The notes beneath the pieces were generated by a model. The model worked only from the letters and a program-made list of their open reading frames with translations, was not told the origin of the DNA and did not search any database. Made by a program: the position numbers and the translations under genes. Of a stretch of DNA of 64,000 nucleotides, positions 1 to 9,512 are shown in pieces. Positions within the stretch are counted from its first letter, which is position 1, and each line of letters starts with the position of its first letter. This DNA is from Notolepis coatsorum (taxonomy: Eukaryota; Chordata; Actinopteri; Aulopiformes; Paralepididae): contig OZ020594.1 of assembly GCA_963971535.1 (NCBI GenBank), forward strand, positions 111,522,751 to 111,586,750. The letters run 5' to 3'.

Positions 1-26
1 ATCGGCAGTGCTTAAGGTGTACGAAC

Positions 27-3000
27 TTGTACCTGAGGCGTACAGACAGCGGTTCCGTACGTGGAAGAAGAGGGACAAAGTCTCATCTTGAATTTTCACG
101 GGATTTAAGTACCCAGTTTACCCGTTGGTGTGTAGCGTCTGGTGTCGATACCTTTGAACAACTCTCTGATCTGCTGGTATTAGAACAGTTTAAAATCTCT
201 GTTCCTGTAAATGTGGCAACTTACATTACACAGCAGGGTGCGGTGACGCCGGGGGAGGCTGCGGCATTGGCAGATGAGTATGTGTTGATTCACAAGGGTA
301 CCTTCGGTGGTTTAGCTATAGAAAAGGCTCATAGCAGAGAGACTTTTTCTCCTCGTCCAAAGTTTGGATCAGAGAGGAGGGGTGATTGTGACACACGGTA
401 TAGACAGCCACCGGCGTCTGTCAAAACATGTAACTACTGTAAGCGTTCTGGACATTGGAAGGATGAGTGCCCACTTCTTGGCTCGAGGGGTGGGTTTAAG
501 GCACAAGTAAAACCTGCTCTGCTGGCCAATTCCCTCACCCATGGGATGGTGTCACCATCGGTACAGTCTGCTAAGACCATAGGACAGACATGCCTGGAAG
601 ACTATGGTGCGTTTCTTTCTGATGGTTTTGTGTCTTTACAGGGCAGTGACGTTAGGGTGCCGGTCAGGATACTGCGGGACACTGGCTCAATCGATTTGTT
701 TGTGCGTGAGTCTGTGTTGCCTTTTTCAATTGATTCTGACACAGGGGATGTTATCTTGATTCGAGGGATGGGGATGTCTGTGTTCCCTGTTCCTGTGCAT
801 AACATTTCTCTTGTTTCAGGTTTGGGGAATGGTGATGTGCAGATAGGTGTGCGTGCTGAGTTGCCTGTTGATGGAGTGGACATCATTTTGGGTAACAATC
901 TGGCCGGGGTACGAGTGTGGGCCGATGGGCCTCTCCCTAATGTAGTCACCCAAAAGTCACCTAGTCCAACTTTGTTAGACACTTCATCTGATGTCATTGT
1001 GTATCCAGCCTGTGCCGTTACACGTGCCATGACAGCGGCAGGTGACACACGACGACAGGTGACAGGTGTTGAATCGGTTCATGTGGGTTTGATTCTGCCT
1101 GAGCAACTCCAGTCCATGTCGAAGGCTGATTTGGTTGCAGAACAGCTGAATGATCCAGCTTTACGAGAACTGTTTGAGAAAGCCGTGCCGTTTGAAGACA
1201 TAGGTAGCTCGGCGCAGGGATACTGTCTTCATGACGGTTTATTGTTTCGGAAGTGGATACCACATGGGGATGCTTTCGTGGGTGACCCCATTTTTCAGTT
1301 TGTGGTACCATGCAAATTTCGTCCATTGGTGTTGCAGACCTGTCATGACAATGTGGCAGGGCATCAGGGAGTGAGGAAAACGTATGACCGTGCGCTGAGA
1401 CACTGTTTTTGGCCCCGTTTAAAGCGTGATATATCCGCATATATCAAAACGTGTCACACGTGTCAGTTAACTGGGAAACCGAGTCAGACCATCACACCGG
1501 CCCCGCTCTCTCCTATTCCTGCGGTTGATCAGCCATTTGAACATTTGATTATTGACTGTGTTGGACCATTACCGCGTTCCAAACAGGGACATTTGTATTT
1601 GCTTACGGTCATGTGTCAGGTGACCAGATACCCGGCAGCGTTTCCGCTTAGGTCAATAACGACAAAGTCTGTTGTTAAGGCGCTGACACAGTTCATTTCT
1701 GTGTTCGGGGTACCCAGGGTCATTCAGAGTGATCAAGGTTCCAATTTCACCTCACACATGTTTGCGGCAGTTCTCCGGCAACTGCACATCAAGCACAACA
1801 AGGTGTCAGCGTATCATGCCCAGTCTCAGGGAGCGTTAGAGCGTTTTCATCAAACGTTGAAGTCGTTGCTGCTCTCCTATTGTGTGGAGTTAGGGGGTGA
1901 CTGGGAGGAGGGGCTGCCCTGGCTTCTATTGGCCTCCAGGGAGGTAGTCCAGGAGAGCACAGGGTTTAGCCCTAATGACCTGGTTTTTGGTCACAAAGTC
2001 CGTGGTCCCATGGCTGTGTTGAAAGACAGCTGGGACATGACAGAACCCCCTCGGAAATTGGTTGATTATGTCAATGGTTTCAGACGCAGGTTGTTTTTGT
2101 CTGTTGACTGTGCGAAGGAGAAGTTGGGGAGGTCTCAGGGTAAAATGAAATCCCTTTATGATCGTCGCACTGAGCTTAGGCAGTTTAAGGCTGGCGATCA
2201 AGTTTTGCTTTTACAGCCGGTAGTAACGTCTCCCTTTCAGGCAAAGTTCACGGGCCCTTACACTGTTGTGCGGCGGGTGTCTGACCTGAATTATGTTATT
2301 GCCAAAGGCAGGAGGGCAAATAGGGTGTGTCATGTGAACCTTTTAAAACCCTACTACTCTGGCCGTGCTGAAGGGGGGGTGAATGATGGGGAGAATAATG
2401 GGGAGACTGAGAAGGTTTCTCTTTGTACCACTACAGTGGACAGGTCCACCTCTCCAGTAGCCGGCCCTGAGGAAGGAGTAAACCCGGATGTGGTGTTGCA
2501 GGGGCGGTTGAAAAATTCAGAGTCATTGGGGAGGTTGGATGTGATTTTGGCAGATTTGGATGACTCGAAGCGTGTTGAGTTAATAGCTCTGATTAACCGT
2601 TTTCCTGCTTTATTTTCAGATGTACCCTCACGCACACATCTAATTGAACATGATGTGGATGTGGGAGAGGCAGCCCCAATAAAGCAGCGCTTCTATCGTG
2701 TCTCACCCGAGAAACGCAAGCATTTGGACAATGAGGTTCAGTATATGTTGGACAACCAAATTGCCGAATCATGTTCGTCAAGTTGGGCGTTGCCTTGCCT
2801 GTTGGTCGGTAAACCCGACGGAAGCTATAGACCATGTACTGACTTTCGTAAAGTGAACAACATTACCAAACCAGATGTGTTTCCTCTTCCCCGCATGGAA
2901 GACTGTGTAGATCAGGTGGGATCGGCTACTTACGTGAGTAAGTTTGACCTTTTAAAAGGTTATTGGCAAGTCCCGCTGTCTAAGCGTGGCCAGGAGGTTT

Positions 3001-3263
3001 GCGCTTTTATCACTCCCTCTGGGTTGTACAAATACTTGGTTATGCCGTTTGGTCTTCGAAACGCCCCCGCTACTTTCCAGCGCCTTATGAACAAAGTAGT
3101 GGCTGGTCTGGATGGGTGTGCCGTCTACCTGGATGATGTGGTGATCTACAGCGACACATGGTCTGAACACCTTCAGCGTATCCGGGCACTGTTAAAAAAA
3201 TTGGTCTGGGCACGGTTGACTTGGCCAAATGTGAATTTGCAAGAACCACTGTCACCTATTTAG
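27..3263 (+). pseudogene. Gmr1-like gag(partial)-protease-integrase-RT polyprotein
   Basis: Open frame of 1,078 codons. The first ~20 codons are out of the true gag frame, which is open from position 2 to 91 in another phase. Residues ~35-90 resemble a SCAN-type capsid C-terminal domain (LVLEQF). CCHC knuckle CNYCKRSGHWKDEC is at residues 135-148 and the protease motif RDTGS at 217-221. Integrase has a zinc-binding HHCC (H440, H446, C476, C479) and a DD35E triad (D510, D569, E605), followed by a GPY-type module near 742. RT follows, with YLDD at 1034-1037. The frame leaves RT just after the YLDD palm region. The polyprotein would process itself, copy element RNA and insert the cDNA; this copy cannot, because of the frameshifts. 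Confidence 0.9.
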
Positions 3264-3925
3264 GGAAGGTGGTCGGTCAGGGCAGCGTACGCATGGTTCA
3301 GGATAAAGTTGTGGCTATTGTAAATTATCCCCCTCCAGCGACAAAAAAGGATTTGATGCGTTTTCTGGGTTTAGTGGGCTATTATCTGAGTTTTTGTCGC
3401 AACTTCTCATCCGTAGTTGAGCCGTTGACTAACTTGTTGAGGAAGGACTCCAAGTATGTCTGGTCAGGCAGATGCCAAGTGGCATTTGAAAATGTGAAGG
3501 CCCTATTGTGCTCTGAACCTGTGTTAACTGCTCCACGTTTAAATGACTCCTTTTCATTACAGGTGGATGCCTCCAACGTGGGGGCAGGGGCAGTCCTCCT
3601 GCAGGCGGATGTGCATGGGGTGGATAAATCGGTGGCCTTCTTCTCGAGGAAATTTAACACCTACCAACTTAACTACTCAGTTATCGAGAAGGAGGCGTTA
3701 TCACTGATTTTGGCACTTCAACATTTTGACGTGTATCTGGGGTCAGGGGTGACTCCCCTGGTGGCGTACACGGATCATAATCCTTTGACCTTTTTAAAGT
3801 CCCTCCAAAATCCCAACCAGAGGTTGGTGAGGTGGGCTTTGTTTTTACAGCCCTATTCTTTGGACATTCGTCACATTAAAGGGTCTCAGAATGTGATTGC
3901 GGACGCATTGTCCCGCATACCCTAA
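3221..3925 (+). pseudogene. Gmr1-like RT thumb and RNase H, second reading frame
   Basis: This continues the polyprotein after a frameshift near 3190-3225; the A-rich run at 3195-3201 is a likely slip site. It starts in the LAKCEF region at the end of RT, passes the connection region, and contains RNase H with VDASNVGAGAVL, the IEKEALSLI segment, YTDHNPL and a terminal ADALSRIP. It overlaps the upstream frame by 43 nt. The frameshift is most simply a mutation, since Gmr1-like pol is normally one frame here, but a programmed shift cannot be excluded from one copy. The TAA stop at 3923-3925 is followed by 284 bp of non-coding 3' region. Confidence 0.88.
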
Positions 3926-4196
3926 GTTAGTCCCATGAGGATACCTTGTTTTGCCTCTCTCTATCTGTTCCCCAATCCCTACTGTCTCCTGCTGTCTTAA
4001 ATAGCTTCTTAGGGCCCTATGTTGCTGAGAGCGGAGGCAGGATGGTGAGGGGAATGGGTGAAGGGTAAAACAATGTTTATTTTTTATTTGAATATAGGGG
4101 ACAAAATATTGTGTTACTTAAGTTTATGTATGGATTTAGTTTGGTTAGTCACTTGTATATAAACATTTGATTTGTTAATAGGGAAGAACCCTTTTC

Positions 4197-4209
4197 TTTA
4201 GGGGGAGGG
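4197..4209 (+). other. Polypurine tract of the gypsy element
   Basis: A purine run AGGGGGAGGG immediately precedes the LTR that begins TGTGACGACC at 4210. This is the expected plus-strand priming site for reverse transcription, and it identifies the following LTR as the 3' LTR. Confidence 0.75.
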
Positions 4210-4627
4210 TGTGACGACCCCCACTCTACCTGCTAAATGGAGAGTCTGACTCACCAGGAAGCATGGTGGAGTGGGTGGCTCGTTAACTGTATGAGACTCA
4301 CCTGTGCAGAGCAGAGCTGCCTGCACCTCAATATATGTGTCTCATTCTAATTCCCTCTCTGTCTGCTTTCTCCACTCCCAGGCACAGGTTGTACCAACAC
4401 CCAAGCTGCATCCTTTTGACATATTGTAACACTGATACTTACACCAAACACACACCACAGCATATCTACTCACTCATCCACACACTGCACTCACCACTGA
4501 TTCTAATACAAAACATTCCAGTGTTCATGTGCTTATGTTTTTGTGTGGTTAGATAAATAAATCATTCTTTGTTAAATTGTTATCACGTGTGGACTCCCTA
4601 TTTGTCATAAATTACCTGTTTGTGACA
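4210..4627 (+). repeat. 3' LTR of the Gmr1-like gypsy element
   Basis: A 418-bp LTR runs from TGTGACGACCCCCAC to TTTGTGACA (TG...CA). A polyadenylation signal AATAAA lies at 4556-4561, 66 bp before the end. The right boundary is set by the return of BEL LTR sequence at 4628. The 5' LTR lies outside the window, so LTR divergence and the target duplication cannot be measured. Confidence 0.8.
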
Positions 4628-4856
4628 AACTCAAAATGATTTCTAAACAAAGTCTTTCTTTTCAGTCTTCCATTCATTCAATCTGCGCTGTGTGTGTGTG
4701 TAGCAAGCGAGCGGTTGAAAAACTGTTCCTCGTCTGGCGTGCGTTTACACACAGCTGTGCCATAATTAATAGGAGGACCATGGTGCCATTTTACGAGGCG
4801 ACCAGTGGCGGCGCTATTTAGTCAAAACTATTAAATCAAATGAAATGGCTCCTACA
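4628..4856 (-). repeat. 3' LTR of the BEL/Pao element, truncated by the gypsy insertion
   Basis: The 229 bp match 26366-26595 almost base for base, with differences such as one C/T in the CTTCCATTC region. On the - strand it starts TGTAGGAGCC. It is preceded by the purine-rich tract AATAGGGGCCGG at about 4859-4870. The remaining part should lie left of the gypsy element, outside the window. Confidence 0.85.
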
Positions 4857-5001
4857 AACCGGCCCCTATTGTTATGGGCAGGCTCTAATAACAATACAAA
4901 ATCAAAAAACTGCTGGAGCCATACAAAATGTTCAAAACAAAATAAATACTTGTGAGGTGGGAAACAGGCATGGTGTATAGGCCTGTTTGAATCTTCAGTA
5001 C

Positions 5002-5331
5002 CTAATTTGAGTTTGGCACCAGCAGGCAAATCTTGCTGATGGGCCTTTCAAGTACACTGGTTTTTGTCTGAAGACGCACACTTCTCATAAGTCCTCTTGA
5101 GTCTGGCATTGTTTCCAGGACTCTAGCCAACATCCAGGATCCTCTTGGTGCATTCGTGTCAGCTATGATCACAATGTCTTCCTTTTCAAAGTTCCTGCGG
5201 ATGCGGTTCCATTTTTGACGTACATTCATAAGAGGTAGGTATTCTTTTATCCATCTAGTCCAAAATAGATCTGACAGGTATTGTACTTGTTTCCAACGGC
5301 GCTTCGCATATACATCAGCGGCCTGGAACAC
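5002..5331 (-). pseudogene. BEL/Pao pol C-terminal domain (DUF5641-type)
   Basis: This 109-codon piece contains [24 protein letters not shown] and [11 protein letters not shown], the recognisable C-terminal module that follows integrase in BEL/Pao polyproteins. It is in the same frame as the integrase piece to its right and separated from it by one TAG codon at 5350-5352. The upstream residues PILPPGVFQ, typical of this junction, are readable between the stop and the first ATG. The stop is therefore a nonsense mutation rather than the end of a natural protein. About 145 bp of non-coding 3' region lie between it and the LTR. Confidence 0.8.
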
Positions 5332-5349
5332 TCCTGGTGGAAGGATCGG

Positions 5350-5757
5350 CTACTTCTTAAGCAATAACAGGTGATTCGGTGTTAATGCTTCCAGGTCGTT
5401 GGGGTCACTCGAAACTGTAGTGAGTGGGCGGCTGTTGAGTACGGCTTCCACTTCACATATGACTGTATGGAGACTTTCATCATCCAGAGTTTGTTGTTTG
5501 GTGACTGATAGCAAGATCTTTTTGAGCAAATGGATTAATCGTTCCCATACTCCACCATGATGGGCACCAGCGGGTGGATTAAATATCCATTTGACTCCTT
5601 TCTGCTGTAGAGCTCTTTCTATTTTGTCCAAATTCCATGCCTTCAAAGATTCTTTCAGTTCCCTTTCAGTGGATATGAAGTTAGTTCCATTGTCCGACCG
5701 TATTTCCATCACTTGGCCTCTTCGAGCAATAAAACGCCTGAGAGCATTAATGCACAA
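5350..5757 (-). pseudogene. BEL/Pao integrase catalytic core, C-terminal part
   Basis: This carries the second and third catalytic acidic residues of a DDE integrase: the IRSDNGTNF motif and, downstream, PPAGAHHGGVWERLI with the glutamate in VWERL. It ends in EAVLNSRPLT and LTPNHLLLL, both characteristic of BEL/Pao integrases. The first catalytic Asp lies on the adjoining piece at 5747-6647 in another frame. A short deletion at the join (about 5760-5785) removes the conserved region between the two. Integrase would insert the cDNA; this one is broken. Confidence 0.85.
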
Positions 5758-6647
5758 GTCTGTATCTAAGGAATGGGCTGATTAAGCAGGTGAAAATGAC
5801 TCCATATCTTTTGACTGTGTTACAGCCTCTTTTCACCTCAATAGGTCCGAAATAGTCTACTCCTACTTGTGAGAAAGGTGGTAGGTCAGGTGTTATTCTA
5901 TCTCTTGGCAGGTCTGCCATCTTCTGTTCTCCGACAGATCCATTGAGACGTCGACATGTCACACATTCAGAAATAATTTTTCTTGCCAATGAGTTGGCAC
6001 AAGGAATCCAATACTTTTGTCTCAGTGAGGAGAGCATGTGGTTTCTCCCACTGTGTCCTACTTCCTTATGGATCTTTCTAAGAACGAGCTTTGACACATG
6101 ATGGTCCTTTGGGAGGATGGCAGGGTGCTTTGCATCTTCTGGCATGGCTGCTCTGCTTAATCTCCCACCCACTCTTAATATTTCGTTTTCAAGTTTGGGA
6201 TCAAGCTTGTAGATTGAACTGTGTTTCTGCACGTTCAAACTTCCTTTCTGCAATGTTTTGATTTCCTCTTGAAATCCTTGGTTTTGACAGAATTGAACAA
6301 CGGCTATCTCTGAAGTGTCCAGTTCATCCAGAGAGAGGTTGTGTGCCTTTACAGCGTTTTTGAATTTTTTCATCTCTACTTCAATTGTCTGTCTTTGTTT
6401 GTCTGTGTCTGGTTCTTGAATTTGCATCAGATCTTTCCTTTTTTCACACTTTAAAAATGCATCAGCTGTAAGACCTCGGGACACATGGTCTGCAGGGTTG
6501 ATCTTGGTGTTCAAGTACCTCCACTGCTCAATAGAAGAGTGCTCTCTGATGATGCTGACTCTGTTAGCCACGAAAGTCTGAAACCGCTTGGTGTTGTTCC
6601 TAATATATTTCAAGACTGATGTACTGTCTGTCCAAAACACAGTTTTT
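5747..6647 (-). pseudogene. BEL/Pao RNase H C-terminal part and integrase N-terminal part
   Basis: This begins at the L1 insertion with VFWTDSTSVL (RNase H catalytic Asp) and RYLNTKINPADHVSRG. It continues into the integrase zinc-binding domain: HKEVGHSGRNHML supplies the histidines and ISECVTCRRLNG the cysteines. The core then starts with VGVDYFGPI, giving the first catalytic Asp. The frame runs off at about 5790 into unrelated residues because of a deletion/frameshift. Its N-terminal continuation is the pol piece ending at 14921, so the L1 at 6648-14916 split one RNase H domain. Confidence 0.87.
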
Positions 6648-8266
6648 AATTTTTTTTTATTGCAAAACAAAATTATTAAAAGTCAGTACTCAACACACAA
6701 TGCATAATGAAACTAACAATTAAGATGGCTAAAATGACATGCAAGTACAGAAACAGAAAGCAAAAAAAATATATAATAATATTTTACCGTATACAGTGTA
6801 TATCCAACGAAATTACCAATTATACCAATGTCTTATACAGGATATACCCCTAATACCTATTATCTAAAACCCTACACACATATGCTCCAGCTCGAACCCC
6901 CCCCTCCCGGACCCCTCCTTGGATAGTACCTCCATTATCCCTCGCTCCTAACCAGACACTACCATTATAAGCTAGCTTTTATTCTCTCCACCACTTCTAA
7001 CCACATTGACATTTTGGATTCATTGAGACCCAGAATTCTTGCTGTAGATATTTCTTGATAAATCACATCGAGATATGTAAGAAACCAAACCTTCCGGCAC
7101 ATTTTTTCCGGTTGAAACCAGCGTGATGCGATCAGCTTTTTAGCTACTGTGATGCCCGATAAAACCAATCTCTTTAGCTGTGGATTTACTGCAAACTCAA
7201 AAACATCATTCAATAGTAATACAGAGGGGTGTACTGGTATATTCCAAGATACGAGTTTTGATAATTGTTGGGTCACATCTTTCCAGAATGCCTTAACTGG
7301 TGGGCAGTCCCAATACATGTGCATAAATGTCCCTTCGTCTCCATTTGTACATTGGGAGCATTTGGAGTCTTGTTTAAGACCCATTCTGTTCAGTCTTATA
7401 GGAGTCAAGTGTGTCCTGTGAATATAGTTAAGATTGATTTGTTGATGGTCCGGGTTCCTTCATGTAAGTCGGACATTTGCCCATGCTCCTTGCCAATCAA
7501 AGTCACTTTCCAGGTCTGGTATATCCCTCCTCCAGACAGAGTCTAGTTGGAGGGTTTCATACGAGGACGTTAGTAATTGATAATAAAAACCTGAAACAAA
7601 ACCTCTCGATGTCTCTCTTTCATAGAAGAATTTGTGGTATCTGTGGTGTTCAACTGGTATGTCTAATGGAACACCGTGAGACTTCAAACATAGCCGTAAC
7701 TGTATGTAAAAAAGCCATGTGGACTCGGTGAGATTAAATTTTGTGCATATTTCTCCATAACTACAAAAACCCTGGTTGTTAAAAACATCCCCTAATGAGT
7801 GTATGCCTTGCTCTTCCCATATAGGGAATCTTATAGGACATTTTTCAATTAAGAGTGCATTGTTATTGAATAAGGGAGTGTGATTGTGCCATTTTTGTGG
7901 GTTAGGATATTTTTTTTGAGTTTCACGCCATATCCGGATCGCATGGGTAATTATGGGGCCAAATATCCGCTCACAGTGCTTGATTGGTAGTTTAGTGTAT
8001 GCTATGTCCTTCAGTCTATGTGGGGCTACTATGTTTTCTTCCAATTTTCTCCAGGATACTAATGCTTGGGGATCAAGCCATGTTGTCAATGGTCTTAATG
8101 TGTACGCCTTAAAATATTGGAAAAAATCTGGAAATGCCATGCCACCGTCTGCTTTATTTCTCTGTGCGGTGGATCTTTTTATACGTGGTGGTTTGTTATT
8201 CCAAATAAATTTGTATGTGGAGGAGTGTAATCTTTTCCAGTAACCCTCTGGAGGGGGTAACGGTAG
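6648..8266 (-). mobile_element. L1-type LINE, 3' half (continues at 14415-14916)
   Basis: The sequence carries the 3' end of a fish L1-type ORF2 plus a 3' UTR (6648-6964). It finishes in an A-run on the - strand (T-run at 6650-6658), inserted at a T5 stretch at 6643-6647 that is echoed by T4 at 14917-14920. That agrees with target-primed insertion at an L1 endonuclease-like TTTT/A site. A BEL/Pao element entered it at 8266/14415 with duplication of GGTAG. The copy is 5'-truncated inside RT (see 14420-14916). Confidence 0.85.
6965..8140 (-). pseudogene. L1 ORF2 C-terminal region
   Basis: Two overlapping - strand frames (7460-8140 and 6965-7408) give one protein region with a frameshift near 7410-7460. 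Recognisable L1 features are GGMAFPDFFQYFKAYTLRP, the tryptophan-rich FDWQGAWANVRLT segment, and a cysteine-rich C terminus with SKCSQCTNGDEGTFMHMYWD and CPPVKAFW. The closely related copy at 41081-41515 has the same layout without a shift in this part. This is the region after the RT domain, including the C-terminal Cys-rich segment; there is no endonuclease here because of 5' truncation. Confidence 0.85.
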
Positions 8267-9452
8267 TGTTACAAAGGGTCAGATTAAACCGAATATATAT
8301 ATTTATTGCCTGAGATCCCATGTATAATATTTGTATATCGTTTGATATCCCTTGTATATTCTTTGTACATATACACGGAATATCCCTTTACCTGGTACAG
8401 GACAGACCATAATATTCGTTCTCCTATTGGAAGCGATCCCCTAGGCGCCAGTGACTTACCCCCTAGAGCCGACTTGAAAGCTGCCGACGAACATGTCCCA
8501 ACTAGCCCCGGTTCCGCGTAGGAATACGGCTACCGAAAGCAGAGCGGCACTATTTGTCCACCGTACATATAAATAGGGCGCAAGAAATGTAGAATTCCTC
8601 TTAGTCCCTTGTCCCGTTCAGTCTCGTTCAGTTCCAGTTATCCAAGCAACGTCTCCCCATTATGCAACGTGGGGTAGAGTAGGGCTCGTATTGTCGTGTT
8701 ATTCTACTACGTTTGTTTAACGTATCGTTCGCTATTCACTAGTAAACCTTCATTACGAGTCAAAGACCACGTGGAGTGAGTAATTGTGCGTCTACATAGA
8801 GCACTTATTGCCGCATGCTAATAAGGATAGTAACGTCAAGTTCAACTGTGAACCACGGACCAACCGGAGGATTTACCCCGGTGATTGCAGAGCCACTTTC
8901 GGGCAGGAGTACTATTATTATTCTTCATTCTTCACCAAGCTGCTGGAGCAGAGAACCGCCTACCCCGCTGCTACTGTGGGATCTACACATGCCGGTGAGG
9001 ACATCACTCGAGCCCGTCTCTGTCGGAGCAGAGACTCCACGGCTTCATCTGCGGCGCGCACCCTAGGATTACAGCTGCTGCTTTCCCCGCTGACACAGGG
9101 GTGATATCGCCTCCGTGGACCCTTGACTTTCATAGAGCATTGCCTCCCCCTGCTGGCTTACAACCGGTAGTACCCCCCCCTCCCCAGAGTACCAGATCTA
9201 ATTCCTAATATTCCGTATTGACTTGCCTACGCACATTCTTTGCCTTATAAGCGCAACTAAGTAATGTAATGTAATACTATCTGATGTAATAAATATTCTA
9301 AACGAGTATTTGTGTGGAAACCGTGTTATTGTGGAGAAGTTCGCATCATATACCAGTGTACGGTATTGGCCAGTAATGTACATAAGACGGTAGTAGTTTA
9401 ATGATACTAATACTTGATTAATACAGTCAGGGAATTGTACCCCTCAGTTACA
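8267..9452 (+). repeat. 5' LTR of the non-autonomous BEL/Pao element
   Basis: A 1,186-bp LTR runs from TGTTACAAAGGG to CCCTCAGTTACA. It matches 13215-14414 closely. The 14-bp length difference comes from a ~12-bp indel near 8690 (CCTCAAATAGAG in the other copy), a 3-bp change just after the TATA box and a 1-bp C-run difference. A few substitutions are also visible (for example A/G near 8816 and G/A near 9304). Confidence 0.92.
8568..8575 (+). promoter_or_regulatory. LTR core promoter TATA box
   Basis: TATAAATA followed by GGGCGC in the LTR, about 300 bp from its start, is a good RNA polymerase II TATA box. The 3' LTR has TATAAAAA at the matching place (about 13515). A polyadenylation signal AATAAA lies downstream at 9288-9293, so the transcript R region would fall between them. 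Confidence 0.6.
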
Positions 9453-9453
9453 A

Positions 9454-9473
9454 TTGGTCCTTCGAGCCCCGGA
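9454..9473 (+). other. Primer-binding site of the BEL/Pao element
   Basis: Starting two bases after the LTR is TTGGTCCTTCGAGCCCCGG. It has the TGG start expected for pairing with a tRNA CCA end and the TCCTTCGAGCC core I recall from many BEL/Pao elements. The tRNA species was not identified. Confidence 0.65.
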
Positions 9474-9512
9474 TAATAATTAGCGTAATATTAATATAAT
9501 ATTAATATTGAC

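Larger units (their letters stand above)
1..4627 (+). mobile_element. Gmr1-like Ty3/gypsy LTR retrotransposon, 5' end outside the window
   Basis: The element runs from inside gag (the window starts in it) to a 3' LTR ending at 4627. The coding order is gag, zinc knuckle, protease, integrase, reverse transcriptase, RNase H. Integrase therefore lies upstream of RT, unlike normal Ty3/gypsy and like Ty1/copia. That order is the hallmark of the Gmr1-like clade of deuterostome gypsy elements. The copy is inactive: one frameshift lies in gag (about 80-95) and one at the end of RT (about 3190-3225). At 4627/4628 it abuts the middle of a BEL/Pao LTR (compare the uninterrupted LTR at 26366-26595), so it inserted into that LTR. 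Confidence 0.9.
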
